Part shown: positions 1-8,357 of the stretch, in pieces
How the letters are laid out: each line of letters starts with the position of its first letter
Numbering within the stretch: the stretch's first letter is position 1
Assembly: GCF_014191505.1 (NCBI RefSeq)
Contig: NZ_JACHWS010000001.1
Location: forward strand, 1,364,001 to 1,428,000
Origin: Hoyosella altamirensis
GTDB taxonomy: Bacteria; Actinomycetota; Actinomycetes; Mycobacteriales; Mycobacteriaceae
Reading direction: 5' to 3'
Length of the DNA: 64,000 nt
Program-made: the position numbers and the translations under genes
The notes under the pieces: generated by a model
Seen by the model: only the letters and a program-made list of their open reading frames with translations
What the model was told of the DNA's origin: nothing
Database searches by the model: none

Positions 1-51
1 AGCGGTGAGATGGGCGATGGGGTTGTCTTCTATGCGCTGCAATGGAGTCAT
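1..51 (-). CDS. Start of a probable fatty-acid desaturase (partial)
   Basis: Only the first 17 codons lie in the window, reading MTPLQRIEDNPIAHLTA from an ATG at 51. AAGGA stands about 7 bases upstream, and the start is 10 bases after the stop of the reductase gene. The -AHLT- stretch resembles the amino end of DesA3-type acyl-CoA desaturases, and in Mycobacterium the homologous reductase (Rv3230c) sits directly upstream of desA3. The product call therefore rests on gene order and a very short peptide match; the di-iron histidine boxes are outside the window. Confidence 0.45.
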   Translation of the reverse strand, partial: MTPLQRIEDNPIAHLTA

Positions 52-61
52 ATCAAATTCC

Positions 62-1147
62 TTATACGTCGATATTGCACGAGCCTGCCGCAGCAGACAC
101 ACACGTTTGGATGAGGACGCCTTCAGATGCTTCAGTGATGTCGCCGGAGCGGAGATCTCGCACCGCACCCTCTTTGAGTGGCACGACGCATCCGAAACAG
201 ACTCCCATCCGGCAGCCCGAAGGCATGAGGACCCCGGAGCCTTCACCGGCGTCGAGCAGGGATTCTGATCCGGCAGCCTCCACGGTTGTCCCGGATCGGG
301 TGAACGTCACTTTGCCGCCGTCTCCGGCGACCACTGGCTCGATCCGGAAGCGCTCGGTGTGCAACTGCCCGGTGAGGCCACGTTCGGCCCAATGCTGTTC
401 GAGAGTGTCAAGCAGCCCCGCAGGGCCGCACGCCCACGTTTCGCGATCAGCCAGGTCACCGACCAGTTTTTCGAGTTCTGAGACGGTGAGTCTGCCGCTG
501 GTTTCGGTATGCCGTTCAATCAGCTGGATCCGTCCTCGCTGTGCGAGCTTGCGAAGCTCGCTCATGAAGATCATTTCGGACGCAGTAGGTGCGGAGTGGA
601 CGACAACCACATCGTCGAGATGCTCCGCTTTGTTGCGCAGCATCCCCATGACGGGGGTTATGCCGCTCCCCGCAGTGACAAACAGAACCTTGGCCGGAAC
701 GTGGGCACCGAGTGTGAAATCACCCGCGGCACCGTCGAGGTGCACGATTGTGCCGACGCGCGCACGCCGGACCAAGTGGTTACTGACGGTCCCTCCAGGG
801 ATCGCTTTGACCGTGATGGCAATACAGCCGTCCACGCGGTCCGTTTCGGATGTCAGCGAGTAGGTCCGCCATTGGCGCACACCGTCGACGTCGATCCCGA
901 GCCGAACGTACTGGCCTGGTTCATGTGGCTGCCAGTCCCGCCCGGGCCTGATCACGAGGGTCACTGCGTCACGCGTTTCCGGGTGAATCGCGGTGATCCG
1001 GCCGCGTAACGCAGTACCGGATCGCAGGGGTGCGACGAGATCCAGATAGTCCGACGGGACTAGCGGTGTGGTCGCAATCTGGGCAAGCTTGACCAAACGG
1101 TCACGCAGGGTGCCGACAGTGGGTGATTTCGGTGCCCTTGTTGTCAT
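62..1147 (-). CDS. FAD/2Fe-2S ferredoxin reductase, desaturase electron donor type
   Basis: A 361-residue three-domain reductase. The FAD domain has RTYSL, the NAD domain has GSGITP, and a carboxy-terminal plant-type 2Fe-2S domain has the C-x4-C-x2-C cluster (SGCRMGVCFGC) with a last cysteine in IQTCVS. The order FAD-NAD-2Fe-2S and the length match Rv3230c, which passes NADPH electrons to the stearoyl-CoA desaturase DesA3 (family knowledge). The partial gene downstream fits a desaturase, so the pair probably forms one operon for acyl desaturation at the membrane. The ATG at 1147 faces the PucR gene across an 86-bp divergent gap. Confidence 0.85.
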   Translation of the reverse strand: MTTRAPKSPTVGTLRDRLVKLAQIATTPLVPSDYLDLVAPLRSGTALRGRITAIHPETRDAVTLVIRPGRDWQPHEPGQYVRLGIDVDGVRQWRTYSLTSETDRVDGCIAITVKAIPGGTVSNHLVRRARVGTIVHLDGAAGDFTLGAHVPAKVLFVTAGSGITPVMGMLRNKAEHLDDVVVVHSAPTASEMIFMSELRKLAQRGRIQLIERHTETSGRLTVSELEKLVGDLADRETWACGPAGLLDTLEQHWAERGLTGQLHTERFRIEPVVAGDGGKVTFTRSGTTVEAAGSESLLDAGEGSGVLMPSGCRMGVCFGCVVPLKEGAVRDLRSGDITEASEGVLIQTCVSAAAGSCNIDV

Positions 1148-1233
1148 ATCTCTACGATCTCCTACTTCGCGGCATAAACTCTTGTCCGTGAAGCGTGAAA
1201 GATCAGTCGGCTTTTGTTCGTCAGGAATAGTTC

Positions 1234-2469
1234 ATGGCAAATGAGCGGGCTGAGCGTGATCTGGGTCTCGTTACCGGCCTAGCCCTCGACCCTGAGATTG
1301 TCGCCGCCCTTCAAGTAGGTCTGCCCCGGTTCGCGGAGCTGACGGTCGCCGCGGTCATGGTAGAGGTACCCAGCTACTCACGGGCCTTCAGCGGACGCAT
1401 GGGAAAAACCATCGAAGGCGCGGTCCGAATGGCCCTCGGGGCGCTCGTGCAGATCGCCGCGCGCGCCGAAGGCTCGGACCTGAGGTCGCCTCTCCCCGCT
1501 GCGCTCGATGGCGCGTACGAACTCGGCAGAGGGGAGGCGCGCAATGGGAGGTCGATGGACGCACTCCTCGCGGCCTATCGAGTTGGCGCGCGCGCTGCCT
1601 GGCGTGAAATGGCAACGACTGTCGTTGAGAGAGGGCTGCCTGCCCTCACCGTCGCGCGGTTCGCCGAACTCGCGTTCGCGTTCATCGATGAGCTCTCGGC
1701 TGCAAGCATTGCCGGTCACGCCGATGAACGTGCCACGACCGGGCAAGTCAGACAACATTATCTTGATCAGCTCGGGCAGAACCTCCTAGCTGGAAAACCA
1801 GAAGAGGCGCTGTTGTCCAGCGCGGAGCGTGCGACCTGGCAGGCGCCGGACACGCTCACCGCGGTGTTACTGCCGCTCGCGCAAACCCGCGGCCTCATGT
1901 CCCGGTTTGGTCAAGCGACATTGCACATCACAGAAGAACTCCCTGGTATGGAGGCGACTGATCCTTCCGCGGTTCTTCTGATTCCTGATATGGACGGGGC
2001 AAACAGAGCTACGCTGCTGCGACTGCTCGAGGACCGCCACGCTATCGTTGGTCCGGCACGCGAATGGACCCGTGTGCGCTCGTCGTATCAGCGAGCGCTG
2101 CGCACCCGCGAAATCGTACGCGGCGACATCGCCGCACCCATAGACACTAATGAACACTTGGTGGAGCTGATCCTCACCGCAGACCTCGAGGCAGCCGAGG
2201 ACCTCAGGAACCGCGTACTCGCACCGCTGGCCGAGATCCGGGCCAGCTCCGCCGAGCGTCTCGGCGAAACGCTCCGGTCGTGGCTGCTTCATCAGGGGCA
2301 GCGCGACCTTGTGGCGGCAGACCTGTACGTGCATGCCCAGACGGTGCGATATCGCATGACGCAGTTGCGTGAACTTTACGGTGACAGGCTGAGTGATCCG
2401 CAAACCGTTCTTGAACTCATTGTTGCGCTGTCAATACCGAGCACCCCTGACAACGACGAAGTCACCTGA
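1234..2469 (+). CDS. PucR-family transcriptional regulator
   Basis: A 411-residue protein with the layout of PucR/CdaR-type activators: a long amino-terminal sensor-like region, a central GGDEF-like degenerate domain, and a carboxy-terminal helix-turn-helix at about residues 345-400 (DLVAADLYVHAQTVRYR). That last motif is the HTH_30 signature of the family. It starts at ATG 1234 with AGGA upstream. The gene is divergent from the ferredoxin reductase and overlaps the 3' end of the Rieske gene tail-to-tail by 8 bp. It could regulate either neighbour; the effector cannot be told from sequence. A paralogue lies at 5880-7175, on the other side of the oxygenase operon. Confidence 0.8.
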   Translation: MANERAERDLGLVTGLALDPEIVAALQVGLPRFAELTVAAVMVEVPSYSRAFSGRMGKTIEGAVRMALGALVQIAARAEGSDLRSPLPAALDGAYELGRGEARNGRSMDALLAAYRVGARAAWREMATTVVERGLPALTVARFAELAFAFIDELSAASIAGHADERATTGQVRQHYLDQLGQNLLAGKPEEALLSSAERATWQAPDTLTAVLLPLAQTRGLMSRFGQATLHITEELPGMEATDPSAVLLIPDMDGANRATLLRLLEDRHAIVGPAREWTRVRSSYQRALRTREIVRGDIAAPIDTNEHLVELILTADLEAAEDLRNRVLAPLAEIRASSAERLGETLRSWLLHQGQRDLVAADLYVHAQTVRYRMTQLRELYGDRLSDPQTVLELIVALSIPSTPDNDEVT

Positions 2470-3484
2470 GCACAAATCGCTCGTCGTCGACCATCTGCTG
2501 CGCAATGCGGCGTGCGCGGATGGCAGCCCGGTCGGCCTTGAAGTTGAGGTCTCTGCGAGGCCGGGTCTCTTGATCCAGTTGCTGCTGGACTGTTTCGAGG
2601 ACGTCCTGATCACGTTTGCCCATCTCGTGAAACATGGTCCGCAAATATACGGTCACCCTGTCGTCAGCGATCGCGTAGTTGCGCTGGATCTGCAGGAAAA
2701 CGTGGGTGGCCCCATGACTTTCCGGCGTGAAACCTTGCACTCGCAGCAGCACGTAGGGTTTCTCCCCATCTGGATCGACGATGTAGCGCTGAACGTGTAG
2801 CGCGGGGGAGACGAAGATCCCTTCCTCAACCCTGGGCAGCTTCGTATCCGCCGCGAGACCCGCAACGTCCATCTCCCACGACGCCGGACGCGTGGGGACC
2901 GTCAGACGAGAGTAGGACACCGACAGTTCGGAGACTTCCACTTCATTCAAAGGCGGAAGTGTGTGTATATCTGGTGGTGCTGCTTCGGGGTACATGTGGA
3001 ACACGTTGGTCAGGTCGAGGTAGTGCTCATGAAGTAGCAGGTAGTTTGCCCGCACGCGGGACACCTCGAGCGACTTCCCCCATCCATCTTCTTCCGCGGA
3101 CCAGGGGATTCGTGGCGGCGGCCGGAGACGAGCAGCCGCAGGCTCACCGAGCCAAAGCCACACGAACCCCGATTTCTCGTGGATCGGGTACGTCCGCACT
3201 CGGGCTCCTGGCGGGACGTTCTCTTGAGATGGCACGTCCACGAGGCGACCATCAGCGTCGTATGTGCAGCCGTGGTAGCCGCATACGATGCGATCGTCCT
3301 CGATTCTGCCCTTCGAGAGAGGATAAGCCCGGTGCAGGCAGCGGTCTTCCATTGCGACGACTTCACCTGTGCCTCGACGGAACATCACGACCGGCTGGTC
3401 GAGTACCCGCCGAGCGAAGAGCCCGGCTATCTCCTCGCTCGCTGCGGCTATGTACCAGCAGTTGAATGGATAGTTGGGTCTCAT
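2462..3484 (-). CDS. Rieske 2Fe-2S aromatic-ring oxygenase, VanA-like
   Basis: A 340-residue oxygenase subunit. The Rieske domain is at the amino end with CLHR (about residue 48) and CGYHGC (about residue 68), giving the Cys-His/Cys-His cluster ligands. The rest is the catalytic non-haem iron domain, with candidate ligands around HEHYLDLTNVFHMYP. Length and MRPNYPFNCWY start resemble VanA-type mono-component oxygenases that demethylate or hydroxylate aromatic acids (family knowledge). Its ATG at 3484 overlaps the reductase stop as ATGA, so it is translated with the reductase, the likely electron donor. The substrate is unknown. Confidence 0.82.
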   Translation of the reverse strand: MRPNYPFNCWYIAAASEEIAGLFARRVLDQPVVMFRRGTGEVVAMEDRCLHRAYPLSKGRIEDDRIVCGYHGCTYDADGRLVDVPSQENVPPGARVRTYPIHEKSGFVWLWLGEPAAARLRPPPRIPWSAEEDGWGKSLEVSRVRANYLLLHEHYLDLTNVFHMYPEAAPPDIHTLPPLNEVEVSELSVSYSRLTVPTRPASWEMDVAGLAADTKLPRVEEGIFVSPALHVQRYIVDPDGEKPYVLLRVQGFTPESHGATHVFLQIQRNYAIADDRVTVYLRTMFHEMGKRDQDVLETVQQQLDQETRPRRDLNFKADRAAIRARRIAQQMVDDERFVLR

Positions 3485-4482
3485 AGGTCCAGCACCAGCC
3501 TTTCGGACCTGGATCGCGAAACGCAGATCATGATTGTGTCTCCACTTTCTCGCTCCGCATCCGACAGTACGGAGTCACGAGGGTCGGGGTCGCCTTCGAT
3601 GACATCGCATTCGCAGGTGCCGCAAACGCCTTCCATGCAAGAACCGAGGACGTCGACGCCCGCTTCCTCGACCGCTTCGTAGATCGTCTTGCCTGGCGGC
3701 ACAGTCACACTCACACCGGACCGCTGGCACTCGACCTCAAAAGCGCTGTCTCCGCCGACGGCAGGCTCGAATGCCTTCGCGGCAAACCTCTCTATGTGCA
3801 GGCTTCCGGTGGGCCAGCTCTTGCATGCTTGTTCAACTGCGCTGAGAAGCCCTTCAGGACCACAGCAGTACACAACGGTGTCTTCGTCAGGCGCGGAGAG
3901 TTCCCCGGCCAGGTCAAGCATCCCTGTCTCGTCCTGGGGACACACCGAGACCCGATCGCCGTGATCTCCCAGCACGTCAAGGAAAGCCATCGACGACCGT
4001 GTTCTGCCGCCATACAGCAGCTGCCAGTCAGCATTGGTCGCTGCGGCAGCGGCGATCATCGTGTAGATCGGGGTGATGCCAATCCCGCCGGCGATGAACT
4101 TGTACCGAGCCGCCTGCACCATCGGAAAGTGGTTACGCGGGCCGCGAACACGAACGGTGGCTCCCTCATGCAGTTTGTCGTGGACGAACTGTGAACCGCC
4201 GCGGCTGGCCGGATCGAGCAGCACGCCGACTTTCCACTCGGCGCTGTTGGAGGTATCCCCACAGAGCGAATACTGGCGTATGAGCGTCGGTGTCATCATC
4301 AGGTCGATGTGTGCGCCAGGTGTCCATTCAGGCAAGTCAGCGCCCGCAGGGTCCGCGAGAGTAAGTACCACAACTCCCTCCGCAACGAGCTCACGTTTTC
4401 GTACCTGAAGGTCAAGTTCAACTTCCCGATAGGTGCCCCTGTTCCGCTGGGGCGATTCGGCGAGGAGTTCCGGGGCGGTCAT
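3481..4482 (-). CDS. Phthalate-dioxygenase-reductase-type oxidoreductase (FMN, 2Fe-2S)
   Basis: A 333-residue PDR/VanB-type reductase. The flavin domain has RQYSL, the NAD domain has GIGITP, and the carboxy-terminal 2Fe-2S domain has SCMEGVCGTC plus a last cysteine in MICVS. I chose ATG 4482 (MTAPELL) over the longer reading frame because it overlaps the P450 stop codon as ATGA and removes an unconserved 38-residue extension. The stop overlaps the Rieske start the same way. It lies between a P450 and a Rieske oxygenase, so it may serve either or both; that sharing is inference. Confidence 0.85.
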   Translation of the reverse strand: MTAPELLAESPQRNRGTYREVELDLQVRKRELVAEGVVVLTLADPAGADLPEWTPGAHIDLMMTPTLIRQYSLCGDTSNSAEWKVGVLLDPASRGGSQFVHDKLHEGATVRVRGPRNHFPMVQAARYKFIAGGIGITPIYTMIAAAAATNADWQLLYGGRTRSSMAFLDVLGDHGDRVSVCPQDETGMLDLAGELSAPDEDTVVYCCGPEGLLSAVEQACKSWPTGSLHIERFAAKAFEPAVGGDSAFEVECQRSGVSVTVPPGKTIYEAVEEAGVDVLGSCMEGVCGTCECDVIEGDPDPRDSVLSDAERESGDTIMICVSRSRSERLVLDL

Positions 4483-5717
4483 GATGTCCGCCGCACTGGG
4501 ATCGAGTTGTACTGGTTGAGGAACAAGGCCCGGACACGGGTCGGTTCGCCGTCGAGCTCGAGATTGGGGAAGCGCTGCAATGTCTGCTCGATCCACAGCC
4601 GCAGTTCCAGGCGAGCGAGGTTAGCGCCGAGGCAGAAGTGGCGTCCACGCCCGCCGAAAGCCTGATGCTTGTCGGCGAGGCCGGGACGCGTGATGTCGAA
4701 CTTATCTGGATTCTCGAACGCGGTTTCGTCGCGGTTCGACGCCAGATACCAGAGCAAGACGCGGTCGCCTTCCTTGATCGTTTTGCCGTGCATTTCGATG
4801 TCGCGGGTCGCTGCGCGGGCCATGAAGGCGAAAGCTGGATAGCAGCGAAGCCCCTCTTCGACTGCCGCCTCGATCAGTTCGGGCTGTTCACGGAGTTGAG
4901 CGAGCATTTCCGGGTTCCGCAGCAGTTCAAGCATCGTTGCACTGTAAGTAGCCCGGGTGGAGTCGTTACCGGCTGACATCAGCAGAATGAAGAACGTTGC
5001 AAGCTCGAGTTCGTTGAGCTTTTCGCCATCGACTTCAGCGTCCATAAGCGCTGACAGCAAGTCGTTCTGAGGGTGTTCGCGGCGCTGTGCGATGAGTCCA
5101 TTGACGTATTCGATGATCTCGGTGACCACGCCCGCGGTGTCGGACCATTGATCGCGGATCGCGGGGTCCTCGAACGCGGTGAACACATTGGTCCAATGCA
5201 CCAGCGTCGCATCGTCTTCGGGCGGAGTACCGAGGAAAGAGCCGATGACGCGGGCCGGGATTGGTCGCGCCACATCAGCCACGAGGTCGAATCTCTCCTG
5301 GTCAGCTACGCTGTCGAGAACCCGTCCGATGATCTGGCGGATGTGATCTTCGTGTTCGGCCACTCGCTGCGGCGTAAACGCTTTGATGACAAGTGCTTTC
5401 AGACGGTCGTGGCGCGGGGGATCCATCGAGATCATCTGCAGTCGCTGAATATCGAGTGGGACGCCAATATCGTCGAAATGGAATATTCCGCGTTTTTCCG
5501 ACGAGAACGTCTTATGGTCGCGGCTTACCGCCCGCACGTCATCGTACCGAGTGATCGACCAGAAGCCACCTTCGCCGGGTGCTGAGCGCTGCGCGCTGAA
5601 ATGAACCGGGTCTTCGCGCTGGAGTCGCTTGAACAACTCATAGGGAGGCCCGCCATCCCACACGGTGGAGTCTGCGAGGTCGATGCTGTGGAGGTCATTC
5701 GGCGCTGTTGAGGTCAT
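4479..5717 (-). CDS. Cytochrome P450
   Basis: A 412-residue bacterial class P450. Visible are the I-helix SAGNDST (oxygen activation), and the haem loop FGGRGRHFCLG with the thiolate ligand at about Cys362. The ExxR helix is not fully clear by eye. Sequence around DPPRHDRLKALV is typical of actinobacterial CYP families related to CYP124/125/142. I chose ATG 5717 (MTSTAPND); the frame upstream of it has unlike composition, and GAGAG precedes the ATG. It is the first gene of a three-gene operon with the PDR-type reductase and Rieske oxygenase. The upstream gap to a divergent PucR gene should hold the promoter. Confidence 0.88.
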   Translation of the reverse strand: MTSTAPNDLHSIDLADSTVWDGGPPYELFKRLQREDPVHFSAQRSAPGEGGFWSITRYDDVRAVSRDHKTFSSEKRGIFHFDDIGVPLDIQRLQMISMDPPRHDRLKALVIKAFTPQRVAEHEDHIRQIIGRVLDSVADQERFDLVADVARPIPARVIGSFLGTPPEDDATLVHWTNVFTAFEDPAIRDQWSDTAGVVTEIIEYVNGLIAQRREHPQNDLLSALMDAEVDGEKLNELELATFFILLMSAGNDSTRATYSATMLELLRNPEMLAQLREQPELIEAAVEEGLRCYPAFAFMARAATRDIEMHGKTIKEGDRVLLWYLASNRDETAFENPDKFDITRPGLADKHQAFGGRGRHFCLGANLARLELRLWIEQTLQRFPNLELDGEPTRVRALFLNQYNSIPVRRTS

Positions 5718-5770
5718 AGTCTCTCGCTTTGTCGGTTGGGTGCAAATCACGCTACGGAGCGAGAATCGAT

Positions 5771-5825
5771 GTGCCGATGGCACGGCGATACCAACTTTCG
5801 TGCAGCCTTTGTAGGCTCGATACAA
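5771..5825. promoter_or_regulatory. Inverted repeats in the P450 / PucR divergent intergenic region
   Basis: Three short perfect inverted repeats lie in the 162-bp gap: GTGCC-GAT-GGCAC at 5771-5783, AGCCT-TTGT-AGGCT at 5804-5817, and TTGTA-N7-TACAA at 5809-5825. The last two overlap. They are plausible binding sites for the adjacent PucR-type regulator, but no consensus supports this. Confidence 0.3.
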
Positions 5826-5879
5826 GCTGGAATTCCCGAATGACTCCCGGCACAAGCTCCGCTTAATTACGCTCCGCAC

Positions 5880-7175
5880 ATGACGCGCGACGACCGGGAA
5901 GACGGTGACTACCGTGCCGTCGTCGCTGACTCCGCGGCGGCAATCATCACGCGGCTCGATGACCAGTTGGGTGCGATAACCCGCTCCACGCAGGACACTC
6001 TGATGCGGGAAATCTCGGAGTTGCGGGATGATGCTCAGCTACAACAGCTGCTGCATGACACCGTTGCAGCGAATATCGATACCGTTTTCGCGGCAATCCG
6101 CAATGACATTTCCCTCGACCACATTGAGCCGCCAACAACCGCGCTTGAATATGCACGCAGACTTGCGCAACGTGACGTGTCTGCTGACGCACTGATCAGG
6201 GCCTACCGCATCGGTCATCAAACGGTGCTGAACGTGGTGATGGAGGAGATCCGCGGCTGTGATTTCGACTCCCAGCTAATTCTTGACGTCATCGAACGAA
6301 TCACCGCGCTCACGTTCAGATACATCGATTGGATCTCGCAGCAAGTGATTCGGGTGTATCAGGATGAGCGTGATCGCTGGCAGGCGAGCCGCAACAGCCT
6401 GCGCTCGTCGCGCGTGCGTGAACTGCTCGCGGGTGGTGACACTGATACCGATGCTGATCTTGATGTTCTGACATCGGCAATCAGCTATCCCTTGAGAAGG
6501 GTTCACCTGGCAATCATTGTGTGGTGTCACGATCAGCAGGGAGGGGGCGAACTCACGGCCATCGAAAGGTTCGTGCACAAACTTCACGAAAGTGGGGTGG
6601 CCGGACCTGAGTCTCCGCTCTTTGTCGCTGCCGACCGGCTCACGGGGTGGGTGTGGGTCCCGGTGAGTGCGGCAGCAAGAGCAACTGTGCAGCAAGCGGT
6701 CCGCGATGCGGTTGATGCGACGCCGCAAGCCCCTTTCGTTGCAATTGGGCAGCCGCTCCACGGACTGGACGGTTTCCGTCGTTCGCATCAGCAGGCGCAG
6801 TTGGCCCGCACGGTCGCGCACGCAACGGGACAGCAGGAAAAGCGGGTGACCGATGCCAGCGAATGTGGCGTGCTGTTGTCGGGCCTGCTTGTCGAGAACG
6901 CTGATGCGACGCGCTCTTGGGTGGGTGAAGTTCTCGGTCCCCTTGCGTCACCTACGGAAAGCGACGAGAGATTGCGGGAGACGCTGCGTGCTTTCCTGCG
7001 GGCCGACTCGGGTTACAAGAGCGCGGCGGAGGAGCTGCACATGCACCCCAACACCGTCAGATATCGGGTTCGGCGCGCGTTGGAGCGCCGTGGCCGCGAG
7101 ATCAGCGGCGATCGGCTCGATGTCGAGGTTGCCCTGCTGCTGTGCCATTGGCTCAGAGACAGGGTTGTGGATTGA
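5880..7175 (+). CDS. PucR-family transcriptional regulator
   Basis: A 431-residue protein with the same plan as the regulator at 1234-2469. The carboxy-terminal HTH_30-type motif is at about residues 370-425 (SAAEELHMHPNTVRYRVRRALE). The amino half (DRLDDQLGAI-like helices, then a central domain) is typical of the PucR sensor region. The ATG at 5880 is divergent from the P450 operon, 162 bp away, so this is the more likely regulator of that operon. It ends 8 bp before the stop of the AraC gene, tail-to-tail. Ligand unknown. Confidence 0.8.
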   Translation: MTRDDREDGDYRAVVADSAAAIITRLDDQLGAITRSTQDTLMREISELRDDAQLQQLLHDTVAANIDTVFAAIRNDISLDHIEPPTTALEYARRLAQRDVSADALIRAYRIGHQTVLNVVMEEIRGCDFDSQLILDVIERITALTFRYIDWISQQVIRVYQDERDRWQASRNSLRSSRVRELLAGGDTDTDADLDVLTSAISYPLRRVHLAIIVWCHDQQGGGELTAIERFVHKLHESGVAGPESPLFVAADRLTGWVWVPVSAAARATVQQAVRDAVDATPQAPFVAIGQPLHGLDGFRRSHQQAQLARTVAHATGQQEKRVTDASECGVLLSGLLVENADATRSWVGEVLGPLASPTESDERLRETLRAFLRADSGYKSAAEELHMHPNTVRYRVRRALERRGREISGDRLDVEVALLLCHWLRDRVVD

Positions 7176-7183
7176 ACATGCGC

Positions 7184-8260
7184 CTAACGGGAAATTGATC
7201 CCGCGCTCACCCGCGCCCGGTACTCGCGCGGCCCAAGTCCTTTCCACCGCCGGAATGCCTGCGAGAAACTGGATACTTCCGTGTAGCCGAGCCGGTGTGC
7301 GACGTCGGCGACAGGCATGCGCCCGGTGATCAGGAGTTCCTCGGCAAGTCCTTCTCGAATCTCATTCGTCAACGCGCGCAACGAGGTTCCTTCTGCCGCG
7401 AGTAGTCGGCGCACTGTTCGACTGCTCATGTGCAGTTCGCGGGCAGCTTCTTCGAGTGTGAGCGGCTGGGTTGGGTCCGCAAGCAACAGGTCCCGTACCT
7501 GACCGGACAAGCCTGCGCGCGCTTCGCGCTGGTTGAGCAAGTCACGGCATTGAGACTGTGCGAGTGCTCTCGCGTATTCGTTCGCTTGCGTCAGTGGCTC
7601 GTCGAGGTAGAGGGGATCGATCACGAGTGTGTTCTCGTCCGCGCCGAACACGGGTGCAGTGCCGAGCATTTCGGTGTAGCGCTCGATACCATCGGCGGGT
7701 GGTGGGAAGGTGTAGGTGACCCGCCGGAGCGGGACGGATTGTCCGACCAGTTCCTGCTGGAGGTTCTTTATCGCAGCGCTGTCGCGCTCGGTGACGAATC
7801 TGCGCACCGCGACTGGAACCTCATCTGGGTCGAGAACTAGCCATACTTCGTCGTCATGCAGACGCGCGGTGATTCGGCAGAACGCAAATGTCAGTCCGAC
7901 GAAACGTAAGCCGACGTCGATCGCGTTGCGCAGCGTTGGGCTGCTGATCAGTGCGAAACCCCAGATTCCATAGGTTGTCAGGTGGTACTGGTGGCCTACC
8001 TCGATTCCCAGACCGGGCTCGTAGTCGAGGGCCTCAACGGTGTTTGCAATGAGCCGCAGTTCCTGCTGGGCGGTCACCTCAGTGGCGGGGTTTCTCAGGG
8101 CACTCATCGTGAGTCGTGTGCCTTTAAGGCACGTCGCGAGTGCGACGCCGCGGGCCTGCGCGAACTCGATGAGCAACGCCGCGCTCGCCGGCGACCGCGG
8201 TATCGCTTGCCGGATCACTGCAGGTACCTCCCGATCGCGTGGCCCCTTCGGAGTGGCCAT
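7184..8260 (-). CDS. AraC-family regulator, VirS-like
   Basis: A 358-residue regulator. It has an arabinose-binding-like amino-terminal domain (about residues 20-210, with the GLGIEVGHQYHLTTYG stretch of the OruR/VirS group) and a carboxy-terminal double helix-turn-helix (LTLEEAARELHMSSRTVRRLL and ADVAHRLGYTEVSSFSQAFRRW). I prefer ATG 8260; a TTG 7 codons upstream is possible. It is divergent from a MymA-like monooxygenase, the same layout as virS (Rv3082c)-mymA in M. tuberculosis, where VirS activates the operon. Orthology is inferred from layout plus domain type, not identity. Confidence 0.8.
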   Translation of the reverse strand: MATPKGPRDREVPAVIRQAIPRSPASAALLIEFAQARGVALATCLKGTRLTMSALRNPATEVTAQQELRLIANTVEALDYEPGLGIEVGHQYHLTTYGIWGFALISSPTLRNAIDVGLRFVGLTFAFCRITARLHDDEVWLVLDPDEVPVAVRRFVTERDSAAIKNLQQELVGQSVPLRRVTYTFPPPADGIERYTEMLGTAPVFGADENTLVIDPLYLDEPLTQANEYARALAQSQCRDLLNQREARAGLSGQVRDLLLADPTQPLTLEEAARELHMSSRTVRRLLAAEGTSLRALTNEIREGLAEELLITGRMPVADVAHRLGYTEVSSFSQAFRRWKGLGPREYRARVSAGSISR

Positions 8261-8357
8261 ATCTAGTAACTCTTGGGCCAATTATCACCTGTTTTCTGCG
8301 ATCTGACCTTCATATTCTTGATTTCAGTCCCAATACCGACGAGTTAAATGCGAGGAC

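Noticed and set aside
42-863. 273-residue plus-strand frame at the left edge
   Set aside because: It is antisense to the ferredoxin reductase, and its Ser/Arg/Pro-rich composition is typical of a shadow frame.
4483-4596. Amino extension of the PDR-type reductase
   Set aside because: It lies inside the P450 gene; the ATGA overlap at 4482 gives a natural start.
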